A DNA stretch of 64,000 nucleotides, taken from NCBI GenBank assembly GCA_022843925.1, contig JALHMS010000018.1, forward strand, positions 14,404 to 78,403, read 5' to 3'. Below are positions 8,358-18,300 of the stretch, in pieces; the stretch's first letter is position 1; the number at the start of each line of letters is the position of its first letter. The notes below the pieces were generated by a model. It worked only from the letters and a program-made list of their open reading frames with translations, was not told the DNA's origin and searched no databases. The translations under genes and the position numbers were made by a program. The DNA is from Burkholderiales bacterium (GTDB taxonomy: Bacteria; Pseudomonadota; Gammaproteobacteria; Burkholderiales; Ga0077523).

Positions 8358-9338
8358 TCAGCGGCTCGCGGTGAGCGCCTTGGCGGGAGCTGGAGCGATC
8401 GCGGAGGTGCGACGGGGGGCGGCAGGCCCCGGCTCCGTCTTGACCGGGGCGGGTTCGGCGACCGCGGGCGCGCCGAGCGCATCGAAGGCGACCTTGCACC
8501 GCACGCCGGCCAGGATCTCGCCGGTGGGGTTCTGCAGTTCGAGGCGGATGCCGAACGTCCCGCTGGCGGGGTCGAGCACCCGGTCGATGACCGCCACTTT
8601 CGCCGTGCTCGTCGGACTGCCCTGGATCGCGGGCGTGACGCGGGCTGCCATGCCCAGCTTCACCTGCCAGTAGACATCGGCGGGGAGCAGGGCCTCGACG
8701 TTCAGCACGTCGGTCTGCGCGAGTCGGAGCATCGGCCGGCGGCCCGCGCCGGATTCGGCCAGCTCGCCGGGATGAAGGATGCGCTCCATCACCACGCCGT
8801 TGATCGGGCTCTTGATGGTCTTCAATCGGATGATCGCCAGCTGCCGCTGGTACTCGATCTCGGCGAGTTTCCGATTGTCCTCGGCAGCGATCAATTCGGC
8901 CTCGGCGGTCAACCGTTCGTTCAGGGCTTCGTCCTGCTGCTGGGCCGGCAGGAAATCCTGCTTGGTGAGCTCGCGCGTGCGGGCGAACTTGCGCTTGGTG
9001 AGGTGCAGCTTCGACTGGCTCGCCCGGATGGCGCCGTCCATCTCGGCCCGGAACTTGGCGCCCTGCGCCAGCGAGCGCTCGACGGAAGTGTCGACGAGCG
9101 CGATCTCCTGGCCCTTCTGGACGCGATCGCCGCGATCCACGGAGATCCGCTCGATCAGCCCCTCGATCGGGCTCCGGATCTCGAGCACCTGCCGTGGCTG
9201 GATGACGCAGTCGAAGTCGGCGGCCGCCGGTGCGGGGCCGGAGAGCAGTATCCCGATCACGCCAACGCACCATCGCATGTGCCTGCGGCGCACCGATGAA
9301 ACGGTCTGGATTGGACGTGAATTCCGGTTGTCGATCAC
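8358..9338 (-). CDS. HlyD/RND-type periplasmic adaptor subunit, 326 aa
   Basis: Membrane fusion protein-like adaptor. Order of parts: signal peptide or anchor (residues about 20-45), first lipoyl half (IRSPIEGLIERISVDRGDRVQKGQ), a long alpha-hairpin with coiled-coil character (about residues 85-165), second lipoyl half (IKSPINGVVMERILHPGELAE), a beta-barrel domain and an Ala/Pro-rich tail. GTG 9338 is preferred because AGGAG lies about 9 nt upstream; ATG 9278 (306 aa) is the alternative. No transporter gene adjoins it. It is divergent from an operon containing two more HlyD-type proteins and a SecA-like ATPase, so it is probably a third adaptor of that export locus. Confidence 0.88.
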   Translation of the reverse strand: MIDNRNSRPIQTVSSVRRRHMRWCVGVIGILLSGPAPAAADFDCVIQPRQVLEIRSPIEGLIERISVDRGDRVQKGQEIALVDTSVERSLAQGAKFRAEMDGAIRASQSKLHLTKRKFARTRELTKQDFLPAQQQDEALNERLTAEAELIAAEDNRKLAEIEYQRQLAIIRLKTIKSPINGVVMERILHPGELAESGAGRRPMLRLAQTDVLNVEALLPADVYWQVKLGMAARVTPAIQGSPTSTAKVAVIDRVLDPASGTFGIRLELQNPTGEILAGVRCKVAFDALGAPAVAEPAPVKTEPGPAAPRRTSAIAPAPAKALTASR

Positions 9339-9736
9339 GATCTCGCTCTCCTGCTTGATGTGATGACGCCCGCACGGCGGATCCCGGGGACCGGCCTGCG
9401 GGGTCGCCATGGCGCCACCCTCCGCGAAGGTCGCTCCCGGCCACCGATGGCGTGGGGCCGACGCGCGATACGCGCCGCCTTGTCCCCATGCCTGACGCGT
9501 ATCGGCACGCATGCGGGCACCTTGAGCGTTTCGCCTCGGAGGGGAAGCACCTTCGAGGGCCGCCGAAATGCTCTTCGCATCCCGCGGGGCGCTTGCCGAG
9601 CGGTGCCGGCGCCGGGGAAGTGCCGCACACCGGTCCCTGGCGCAGGGGTGCCGGATCGATGCGTTTGTCCTGCACTGCGCCTCAAGTCACGGCCGACGCG
9701 GGTCGTAAAGCCATCGAATACGAGAGGAGCCCTTCC
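9339..9736. promoter_or_regulatory. 398-bp divergent intergenic region of the giant-protein locus
   Basis: No gene is supported here. It lies between the minus-strand adaptor and the plus-strand operon, so it should hold both promoters, but I could not pick a convincing -35/-10 pair. An inverted repeat CGATACGCG (9466-9474) / CGCGTATCG (9496-9504) with a 21-nt spacer is the only symmetrical element I noticed and could be an operator. The plus-strand gene's GAGAGGAG ribosome site is at 9722-9729. Confidence 0.4.
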
Positions 9737-11230
9737 TTGCCGCTGCGACTGATCCGCCAACGCCGGGACGTCTTTGGGTCGTCGGCCGACCGGGCCGGCG
9801 CGGCAGCGCACGCACCGCCTCCGGGCGCGACGGGAACCCCCGCGGCCACACCGGCAGGCGTGGCGCGTGGCGCGGCCGCGGTCCTGCAACTGCAGGCGAC
9901 GCTGCTCACCCGGGGACCGTTTCCGGAAGCCTCGACCGCCCTCTGCACCGAACTGGCGGACAGTCTCGGCGTCACCCAGGTCGCGCTGGGATTCCTCGAA
10001 CATGGGTACGCCGAGGTGGTCGCGATCGCCCGCGAGGCGGATTTCGAAGGTCGACGGGATCTGTTCGGTGCCATCGGCGCCGCGATGGACGAGGCGATCG
10101 AGCAGTCCGCCACCGTCGTCCACCCCGGTCGGAAGGCGGACCGCCCCCGCATCACCCTCGCCCATGCCGCACTGGCGCGAACCTGGGGAGGGACCACGAT
10201 CACCGTGCCGCTCGTGCACGAAGGCGGGGTCATCGGGGCGCTCACGTTCGGCGGCGCCGGAAACGTCGCGGAAGATGAAGCCGCGCTGGCGTTCTGCGAG
10301 CAGCTCGCCACGGTGCTCGCGCCCGTCCTGTTCCTGAAACGCCAGGCGGACCGTCCCTGGCGGCAGCGCCTTGCGGACACCTGGTTCGCCTTCCGGGAGA
10401 GCACCCGTACGCCGGGGACACAACGCATCCGCTTCGGCGTGGTCGCCGCCGCAGTGCTCGCCTCCGCGGTCGTGGCGGGATGGTCCGTGGAGTACCGCGT
10501 GAGCGCACCGGCGCGCATCGAGGGGGCCGTCCAGCGGTCGCTGGTGGCACCCGCCGACGGCTTCCTGCGGCAGGCGCAGGTGAAGCCGGGCGACATGGTC
10601 GTGGCCGGCCAGATCCTCGTGCAGTTGTCCGACCAGGACCGCGAACTGGAACGCCTCAAGTGGACCGCCGAGGTCACCCAGCATCAGAACGGCGCCCGGG
10701 CCGCCCTCGCCCGCGGCGAGCGCACCGACTACGTGATCGCGATCGGCAGGGCCCAGGAGGCCCAGGCGCAGCTGGATCTCGTCTCGCAGGCCATCGAGCG
10801 CGGCAGCATCCGCGCCCCGTTCGACGGTGTCGTGATCCAGGGCGATCTCAGCCAGACACTCGGCGCCCCCGTGCGGCGCGGCGACGTCCTCCTCACGGTG
10901 GCTCCGTCGCGGGAATTCCGACTCGTCGTGGAAGTGGACGAGCGCGATGTCGGCGACGTGCGGTCCGGCTCCGAAGGCATGGTGCACCTCGCGGCCCTGC
11001 CGCGCGAGCCCGTGACGTTCCGCGTCTCGCGCGTGCGCCCGGTCGCCGTCAGCCGGGACGGTCGCAACTTCTTCGAGGTCGAGGCAACGCTGCCCACGCC
11101 GCCGGCAGCAGCGCGCCCGGGACTCCAGGGCGTTGCAAAGATCCGGGCGGAGGACCGAGCGCTCCTATGGGTCTGGACCCATCGGGTCGTGGACTGGGCG
11201 CGCCTCACGCTGTGGACGTTGGGAGGCTAG
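9737..11230 (+). CDS. GAF-like domain - membrane segment - HlyD adaptor fusion, 497 aa
   Basis: First gene of the giant-protein operon. Residues about 50-205 resemble a GAF domain (small-ligand or signal-binding) and precede a single membrane helix at about 232-252 (VVAAAVLASAVVAGW), so this part should be cytosolic. The periplasmic C-terminal half is HlyD-like: lipoyl half-motifs VAPADGFLRQAQVKPGDMVV and IRAPFDGVVIQGDLSQTLG flank a short helical hairpin, followed by a beta-barrel. TTG 9737 is preferred because GAGAGGAG is 7 nt upstream; ATG 9658 is possible. A sensor domain joined to an adaptor is unusual and suggests that export responds to a cytosolic signal. The next gene starts 10 bp downstream. 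Confidence 0.86.
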   Translation: MPLRLIRQRRDVFGSSADRAGAAAHAPPPGATGTPAATPAGVARGAAAVLQLQATLLTRGPFPEASTALCTELADSLGVTQVALGFLEHGYAEVVAIAREADFEGRRDLFGAIGAAMDEAIEQSATVVHPGRKADRPRITLAHAALARTWGGTTITVPLVHEGGVIGALTFGGAGNVAEDEAALAFCEQLATVLAPVLFLKRQADRPWRQRLADTWFAFRESTRTPGTQRIRFGVVAAAVLASAVVAGWSVEYRVSAPARIEGAVQRSLVAPADGFLRQAQVKPGDMVVAGQILVQLSDQDRELERLKWTAEVTQHQNGARAALARGERTDYVIAIGRAQEAQAQLDLVSQAIERGSIRAPFDGVVIQGDLSQTLGAPVRRGDVLLTVAPSREFRLVVEVDERDVGDVRSGSEGMVHLAALPREPVTFRVSRVRPVAVSRDGRNFFEVEATLPTPPAAARPGLQGVAKIRAEDRALLWVWTHRVVDWARLTLWTLGG

Positions 11231-11239
11231 CGTCCCGCC

Positions 11240-13378
11240 ATGTCCTCCACGCTCTTCAGCCCGCTGTGGTACCGCGTCGCGGAATGCCTGCCGCGCCTGC
11301 CGCCCGGCGTGTCGGTGCGGCACCAGCGCTATCGCGGCGAGGCCTGGCACGTGCTGATCAGCGCCACCACGGGTCGTCAGTACCGGATCAACCGCCGGGC
11401 GTACCAATTCATCGGCCGCTGCGACGGTCACCAGTCGGTGCAGCGCATCTGGGACGATCTGCTGGAGAGCCTGCGGGATGCGGCCCCGACGCAGGAGGAG
11501 ATCATCCAGCTCATGACGCGGCTCGCCGACGAGGGGCTGATGGACTACGGCTCGACGCCCGACTTCACGCGCCAGCGCGACCGCCGCCGCCGCCGCGACC
11601 GGCGCGGCTTCCCGAATCCGCTCGCGTTCCGGGTACCACTGGGCGACCCCTCGGCTCTCCTCGGACGCCTGGACGGCCTGGCCTCGCTCCTGCTGCGGCC
11701 CGCCATCGCGTGGCTCTGGCTCAGTGCGGTGGTACTCGCCGGTCTGACGGCGGCCTCGGAGTGGGATGCGCTCGTGCAACACGCAAGCGTGCACCTCGGC
11801 ACGCCACGCCATCTGTTCCTCGCCTGGTGCGCCTTCCCGTGCATCAAGGCGCTGCACGAACTGGGGCATGCCCTCGCCGTGCGTCACTGGGGCGGCGAAG
11901 TGCACGAGGCCGGCGTCGGCCTCTTCTTCCTGACGCCCGCGCCCTACGTCGACGCCTCCGCGTCGGCCGGATTCCGGCGCCGCCGCCATCGGGGGGCCGT
12001 CGCGGCCATGGGCGTGATGGTGGAACTCGCGATCGCCGCTCTGGCCCTCGCGATCTGGACGAGCATCCAGCCCGGCCTCGCGCGCGATCTCGCGTTCGTC
12101 TCCCTGTTCATCGCCAGCGTCTCGACCCTCGCCTTCAACGGCAACCCGCTCATGCAGTTCGACGCGTACCACGTGCTGTGCGATGCGCTGGACCTCCCGA
12201 ATCTCGCACCTCGCAGCCGCCGCTACTGGACCCATCTGCTGCAGCGGGCGGTGTTCGGAGCGGACCACTCGGTGCCGATGCATCTCTCCGCCGGAGAGCG
12301 GCGCTGGCTGATCGCCTACGCCCCGCTCTCGTGGCTCTTCCGGTTGACGGTGGCGGCCGCGATCGTCCTGTGGGTCGGCGGATGGTCGGCACCGCTCGGT
12401 GTGTTGATCGCCGCCTATTCGGCCGTCACTTTCGTCGCGATGCCCGCGTTCGCGCTCGCCCGCGATCTCGTCCGCTCAGCGCCGGATCCCGCCAGGCGAT
12501 CCCGCACCGCCCGGGCAGCCGGGGCCCTCGCACTCGCATTGGTGCTCGCCTGCTTCGCCGTGCCGATGCCCTTCCATACCTCCGCACCCGGGGTCGTGTG
12601 GCTGCCCGACGAGGCGCGCGCCCGTGCCGATACCGACGGGTTCATCATCGCGTTCGCGGCCCGTGACGGCGAGACGGTGAGCCCCGGCCAACTGCTGCTC
12701 ACCATCGAGGACCCCGCCCTGCACGCGGAGCGCGACCGCGTCGCCGGCCGCTGGCGCGCCCTGCAGGCGAACCGCTTCGATGCCCTGGTCTCCGACGGCG
12801 TGAAGGCCGGCCAGGTGGAAGCCGAGATGGCGCGAGTACAGGGGGAACTCGCCCAGGTCGAGGCGCGCCTCGCCGACCTCGAGGTACGCAGCCGCATCGC
12901 CGGCACGTTCGTGATGCCGCGGCAGGCCGATCTGCTGGGCACCTACGTGGCCCGCGGCACGACGCTCGGTGTCGTCCTCGACCGCTCCGCGATCGGCGTG
13001 CGCGCGGCCGTGCCGGAGCGCGACGCCGCGCTCATCCGGGAAGGAAGCCGTGCGATCGAGGTCCGCCTGGCGGAGGACGCGGACGCGACGTTCGCCGCAA
13101 GACTCGTCCGCGACATCCCCGCCGCCGCGCACGATCTGCCCAGCACTGCACTGGGTGATCGCGGTGGCGGTCCCTACGCGACCGACCCGTCCGACGAGAG
13201 CGGGCTGCGGAGCGCTGAGCCCGTCGTGCTGATCGATCTCGCGGTCGCCGGCGATATCCCGGAACGCGTGGGCGGCCGCGTGTGGGTACGATTCGATCAC
13301 GGCAGCGAACCGCTCGCCGTGCAATGGTGGCGGCGGATGCGGCAGCTCTTCCTCCAACACTTCTCGACCGACGGCTGA
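11240..13378 (+). CDS. PqqD-like domain - M50 site-2 protease - HlyD fusion, 712 aa
   Basis: Membrane protein with three parts. Residues about 20-100 resemble PqqD/RiPP-recognition winged helices (TGRQYRINRRAYQFIGRCDG, then a helical end at LADEGLM). Residues about 150-430 are an intramembrane M50-type metalloprotease: zinc motif HELGH (in LHELGHALAVRH) and a distal NPLMQFD motif that supplies the third ligand. Residues about 430-712 are HlyD-like, with the lipoyl half GFIIAFAARDGETVSPGQ, a coiled coil (residues about 490-550) and VRSRIAGTFVMP. NCBI-style names for relatives are site-2 protease or peptide zinc metalloprotease. The neighbours suggest that it processes or guides the giant protein. 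The ribosome site before ATG 11240 is weak; spacing from the upstream gene is 9 bp. Confidence 0.87.
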   Translation: MSSTLFSPLWYRVAECLPRLPPGVSVRHQRYRGEAWHVLISATTGRQYRINRRAYQFIGRCDGHQSVQRIWDDLLESLRDAAPTQEEIIQLMTRLADEGLMDYGSTPDFTRQRDRRRRRDRRGFPNPLAFRVPLGDPSALLGRLDGLASLLLRPAIAWLWLSAVVLAGLTAASEWDALVQHASVHLGTPRHLFLAWCAFPCIKALHELGHALAVRHWGGEVHEAGVGLFFLTPAPYVDASASAGFRRRRHRGAVAAMGVMVELAIAALALAIWTSIQPGLARDLAFVSLFIASVSTLAFNGNPLMQFDAYHVLCDALDLPNLAPRSRRYWTHLLQRAVFGADHSVPMHLSAGERRWLIAYAPLSWLFRLTVAAAIVLWVGGWSAPLGVLIAAYSAVTFVAMPAFALARDLVRSAPDPARRSRTARAAGALALALVLACFAVPMPFHTSAPGVVWLPDEARARADTDGFIIAFAARDGETVSPGQLLLTIEDPALHAERDRVAGRWRALQANRFDALVSDGVKAGQVEAEMARVQGELAQVEARLADLEVRSRIAGTFVMPRQADLLGTYVARGTTLGVVLDRSAIGVRAAVPERDAALIREGSRAIEVRLAEDADATFAARLVRDIPAAAHDLPSTALGDRGGGPYATDPSDESGLRSAEPVVLIDLAVAGDIPERVGGRVWVRFDHGSEPLAVQWWRRMRQLFLQHFSTDG

Positions 13379-13382
13379 CCGC

Positions 13383-15395
13383 ATGGATCTGCTCCTCCGC
13401 GGTCCACTGCGCGCGTCCCATGCCGCACTCCCCGTCCCCGGGATCCTCCTCGGCCGGTACCCGGAGCGGGCGAGGGAGGCGAACCCCAAGGGCCGGTTCG
13501 GCATCGCTGCCTGGCGGGCACTCGCCGCCCCGGCTGACACGCTTCGACTGCGGCGCTATCGCGCCTTCGCCACCGCGGTGGCGGAGCGCAGCGCAGCCCT
13601 CGCCGCCATTTCCACCGAGGCCTTGGGCATGCGCGTGCGCGATCTGCGCGCCGACCTCTCGCGCGACGGCTTCGCGGAAGCCTGCCTGGTCGAGGCGTTC
13701 GCCCTCGTCGACCTCGCCGCGCAGCGCGCGCTGGGGCATCGCCCGTTCGACACGCAGGTGATCGCGGCGCGGATCATGTTCGACCGGCGCGTGGCCGAGA
13801 TGGCAACGGGCGAGGGCAAGACGCTGGCCGCGGCACTCTGCGCCGCCGTCGGCGGGCTGGCCGGTGTGCCGGTGCACGTCGTCACCGTGAACGACTACCT
13901 CGTCGCCCGCGACGCCGCGCACATGGCGCCGATGTTCGCCGCACTCGGCCTCACCGTCGGGCACGTGCTCTCGACGCACGACGTGGACGCGCGCCGACGC
14001 GCCTGGGCTTGCGATGTCACGTACTGCACGGCGAAGGAACTGGTCTTCGACTATCTGCGCGATCGCTCCGTGCGCGACCCGGCCCTGTCGGAGCTGCATC
14101 GCAGCGCGGCGGCACTCGACGGCACGGAGGCTGCGCCATCGACGCTGCTGCGCGGTCTGTGCATGGCAGTCGTCGACGAGGCCGACAGCATCCTCATCGA
14201 CGAGGCCCGCATCCCGCTCGTCCTGTCCGCCGCGGCACCCCAGTCGGGGCAGGTGGCATTCCACGCCGAAGCGCTGACCATCGCGCGCCGGCTCGTGCCG
14301 GACCGCGACTTCCTCGCGGACCCACAGACCCGGGCGGTGACGCTCACCGACGCGGGCCGCGCGACGCTGGACGCCTGGCCCGCCGTGGAGGCTGCCGCCT
14401 GGCGCCATCGACTGCAGCGCGACGAGGCCATCGGCACGGCCCTCGCGGCGCTGCACGTCTACCGCAGCGATCACCACTATCTCGTCCGCGACGGGAAGGT
14501 CCACATCATCGACGACAGCACAGGGCGGCTCGCCCCGGGCCGGGTGTGGTCGCGCGGACTGCACCAGATGATCGAACTGAAGGAGGGTTGCGCGACGAGC
14601 GCCGAGCAGGTCACCGCCTCGCAGATCACTTACCAGCGCTTCTTCCGGCGCTATCTCCACCTCGGCGGCATGAGCGGGACGGTGCGCGAGGCACGGTCCG
14701 AGCTGGCGACGGTCTACGGGCTGGACGTCGTGGCAGTGCCGTTGCGCCGCCCGGATCGCCGACGGCTTCTCCCCACGCGGTTGTTCCGCGACCATCGGAC
14801 GCAGTGGCTGGCCGTGATCGCACGGACGCTCGCCGTGACGGAGAACGGCCGCCCGGTGCTGATCGGCACGGACTCCGTGGCCGCTTCGGAGTCCCTCGGG
14901 CGCGCACTCGCTTCCGCGGGCATCGCGCACGCCGTGCTGAGCGCCAGGAACGATGGGGAAGAGGCGGCGATCGTCGCCCAGGCCGGGTGCGCAGGCCGCG
15001 TCACCGTCGCCACGAACATGGCAGGCCGCGGCACGGACATCCCGCTCGCCGCGGGCGTGGCCGACAGCGGTGGACTGCATGTCATCTCGTGCCAGCACAA
15101 CGCGTCCCGCCGCATCGACCGCCAGCTCATCGGACGCTGCGCGCGGCAGGGCGACCCGGGCAGCGCCGAGACGCTGCTCGCCCTCGACGCGCCGCGCCTC
15201 GCGCAGTCGGCGCCGCAGTGGCTCGTGCAGCGCATCGGGGTGCACGGGATGCAGCGTCCCTCGTGGCTGGTGACGCTGCTGGTGAGACTGCCGCAATGGC
15301 GCGAGGAGCGGGCGCAGCGCCGTCAGCGCCGCGCTCTCCTCGCCCGCGACGATCGGACGACGAAGAGTCTCTCGGTCTTCGGGAGTCTCGAATGA
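13383..15395 (+). CDS. SecA-like preprotein translocase ATPase, short form, 670 aa
   Basis: Paralogue of the SecA motor. Seen: Walker A MATGEGKT (canonical SecA has MRTGEGKT), HVVTVNDYLVARDA, Walker B VVDEADSILIDEARIP, the second RecA-like half with TNMAGRGTDI, and QLIGRCARQGDPGSA. The protein ends about 105 residues after the arginine-finger region. SecA of E. coli (901 aa) continues for over 300, so most of the helical scaffold/wing region, the two-helix finger and the zinc tail are missing. ATG 13383 lies 4 bp after the M50 gene, and the stop overlaps the giant gene as ATGA. This places it as a dedicated motor for the giant protein rather than the housekeeping SecA. Confidence 0.9.
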   Translation: MDLLLRGPLRASHAALPVPGILLGRYPERAREANPKGRFGIAAWRALAAPADTLRLRRYRAFATAVAERSAALAAISTEALGMRVRDLRADLSRDGFAEACLVEAFALVDLAAQRALGHRPFDTQVIAARIMFDRRVAEMATGEGKTLAAALCAAVGGLAGVPVHVVTVNDYLVARDAAHMAPMFAALGLTVGHVLSTHDVDARRRAWACDVTYCTAKELVFDYLRDRSVRDPALSELHRSAAALDGTEAAPSTLLRGLCMAVVDEADSILIDEARIPLVLSAAAPQSGQVAFHAEALTIARRLVPDRDFLADPQTRAVTLTDAGRATLDAWPAVEAAAWRHRLQRDEAIGTALAALHVYRSDHHYLVRDGKVHIIDDSTGRLAPGRVWSRGLHQMIELKEGCATSAEQVTASQITYQRFFRRYLHLGGMSGTVREARSELATVYGLDVVAVPLRRPDRRRLLPTRLFRDHRTQWLAVIARTLAVTENGRPVLIGTDSVAASESLGRALASAGIAHAVLSARNDGEEAAIVAQAGCAGRVTVATNMAGRGTDIPLAAGVADSGGLHVISCQHNASRRIDRQLIGRCARQGDPGSAETLLALDAPRLAQSAPQWLVQRIGVHGMQRPSWLVTLLVRLPQWREERAQRRQRRALLARDDRTTKSLSVFGSLE

Positions 15396-18300
15396 GACGC
15401 TGGTGGCAGCGGTTCACGGGCAAGGCCCGCGAGGAACTTCTGGTCGAGGAACTGGCGCCGCGCATCCTGTTCTCTGCCGACGCTGCAGCGCTGCTCGCGC
15501 CGGACACGCTGCTGCCGGTCGCGGAGGTGCGATCGCTCGACGCCTATGCGTCACCGACCGACACCCCCACGGCAGCCGACGTCTCCCGCAGCGCGGAACC
15601 CGGCACGGCGCTCGTGTTCATCGATGCCCGCGTGGACGGCATCGACCTGCTGATGGAGGATCTGCGCGCGCAGATGGACAGCGGGAACGCCGTCGAGATC
15701 GTGGTCCTCACCGCCGAGCGGGAAGGCCTCGATCAGATCGGGGAATCGCTCGCGGGACGCCGGGATGTCGCGGCGATCCACATCATTTCTCACGGCAGCG
15801 CCGGCCAGCTGCAGCTCGGCAGCGGCATGGTGAATGCGGAAACCCTGGGCGATGCGGCCGACAGCTTGGGCGCCTGGCGCGCCGCGCTGACTGCCGACGC
15901 CGACATCCTGCTCTACGGCTGCGACGTGGCCGACGGCACCGAAGGCCTGGCCTTCATCGAGCAGCTGGCGCACGTCACCGGCGCCGATGTGGCGGCCAGC
16001 AGCGACAAGACCGGCTCAGCATCGATGGGCGGGAACTGGACTCTGGAGCATCGAAGCGGCGCGATCGAGGCCGCGATGGCTGTCGGCCTCGAACTGCAAC
16101 AGACCTGGGACCACACGCTGGCCATTGCAGTGGACGCGACCACCACCGCCACGGTCGCCACTGGCGCCGCCGATCAAACTGTCTCCCACACCACCGCGGG
16201 CAGTGACCGGCTGATGCTGGTGGGCATTTCGTTCGGAAAAACCAACGGCGACAGCGTCAGCTCGGTCACCTACGACGGCGTCGCGCTGACACACGTCGGC
16301 TCGCAGGACGACGTGTCGTCGGAGTCGCGGGTCGAGATCTGGCGTCTTGTGGCGCCTGCCACCGGCACCGCCGACGTCGTCGTGACTTTCAGCGGTACGG
16401 GCCACGAGGACGCCACCATCGGCGTGATGACCTTCACCGGCGTCGACCAGTCAACGCCACTGGGGGTCTTCGCGGGCGCCCAAGGCGACAGCACCAGTCC
16501 GTCGGTCACGGTCGCCTCCGCCACGAATGAGCTGGTGTTCGGCGTCGCCGCTTACAACAACAGCAACAACGGAGACTTCGTCCCAGGGGCGGGTCAGACC
16601 GAAAGATGGGACCTCTTCGGCGGAGGCTCGGCCAATGGCAGCGGCACGACGGAAGCCGGCGCGGCCTCCGTCGTGACCTCGTGGACCATCCCCGACAGCT
16701 CCAAGTGGGCCGCGGGTGGGGTGTCGATCAAGGTGGGGGCGAGCGGCGCGCCGACCATCACCAACCAGGGCGGCGAGACGCTGGTCAACGTGGGCCGCAC
16801 CACCGGGACCCAGGAGATCACGGCCTTCGGTGGCGGCAACGTGGCCATGGCTGCCGACGGCAGCTACGTGGTGGTGTACACCGACCTGAACGCCAACAGC
16901 GGCGACATCTACGCCCAGCGTTACAACGCCGCCGGTGTTGCGCAGGGCACAGCCATCCTCGTCAACGGCACGACCGCCAACGCCCAGTTCGAACCTTCAG
17001 TGGCGATGGCGGACGACGGCCGCTTCGTGGTGACCTGGAGCAGCTGGTCGCAGGACTCGGCCGGCGACCTCGGCGTCTACGCGCGCCTGTACGCCGCCGA
17101 TGGCACGGCCTCGGGCGCCGAATTCAGGGTCAACACCACCGTGGCCGGCGACCAGCGCTACTCCAAGGTCGGCATGGACGACAACGGCAACTTCGTCGTG
17201 GCGTTCACGGACTACAGCGTCAACGATGGCGACGTCTACGCCCAGCGCTACAACGCGGCGGGCGTGGCCCAGGGAGGGAACTTCCTGGTCAACACCAGCC
17301 TGACCGATTTCCAGTCGTTCGCCGACATCGATGTGCACCGGACCGGCGGCGACTTCGTCATCGTCTGGGAGAGCTTTCAGGACGGCATCAGCACCGATGT
17401 CTATGGCCAGCGCTTCAATGCCGCCGGCGTCGCGCAAGGCAGTGAGTTCCGCGTCAACACCACCACCGCCGGCGTCCAGGAATCGGGCCATGTCGCCTAC
17501 GCAGCCGACGGCAGCTTTGCCGTGGCCTGGGAAAGCGAGGGCAGCACGATAGACATGATGGTGCGCCGCTACGACGCCAGCGGGACGGCCCTGACCGGCG
17601 AGATCACGGCCAACACCTACACCTCCGACACGCAGCGCTGGGGCGACCTGGCGTTCGTCGGCAGCAACAGTTTCGTGGTCACCTGGGGCAGCGATGCACA
17701 GGACGGCAGCAGCGTCGGTGTCTACGCACAGCAATTCGATGCCACCACTGGCGCCAAGATCGGCGCCGAACTGAAAGTCAGTACCAGCACCACCGACGCC
17801 CAGCAGTTTCCGAGCATTGCCATCCATGGCTCGAACGCGGTGATCGTCTGGGGGGGCAACGGTACCCAGACCAGCAACGTCGACGATGCCGGCGTCTTCA
17901 TGCAGCGCTACAGCGTGACCGGCCTGCCCGGCTTCACCGTCACGCCCACCTACGGACTTACCACCACCGAAGCCGGTGGCACCGCGCAGTTCAGCGTGGT
18001 GCTCGACGCCGCGCCCACCGCCGACGTGACCGTGGCGGTGGGCAGCAGCGACACCAGCGAAGGCACGGTCGGCACTTCACTCCTCACCTTCACCACCGCC
18101 AACTGGGCGACGCCGCAAGTGGTCACCGTGACCGGCGTGAACGACGGGTTGGCCGACGGCTTCCAGGCCTATTCGATCGTGCTGGCGGCGGCTTCCAGCG
18201 GCGACTCGAGCTACAACGGCCTGAATCCCGCCGACGTGCGACTGACCAACAGCGACGATGACATCACCTACGGTCTCATCACGGTCGACACCACAGCCGA

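Noticed and set aside
9335-10987. Antisense open frame (550 codons) opposite the GAF-HlyD gene
   Set aside because: It overlaps a well-supported plus-strand gene and the divergent promoter region; no domain or ribosome site.
12476-13540. Open frame antisense to the M50-HlyD gene
   Set aside because: Overlaps intact plus-strand coding sequence; no motif supports it.
13032-15296. Antisense open frame (754 codons) opposite the SecA-like gene
   Set aside because: The plus strand encodes intact SecA motifs there; the antisense product is a His/Arg-rich shadow without domains.
14009-15391. N-terminal extension of the giant protein into the SecA-like gene
   Set aside because: This in-frame stretch is an Arg-rich shadow of the SecA-like gene; the real start is the ATG at 15392.
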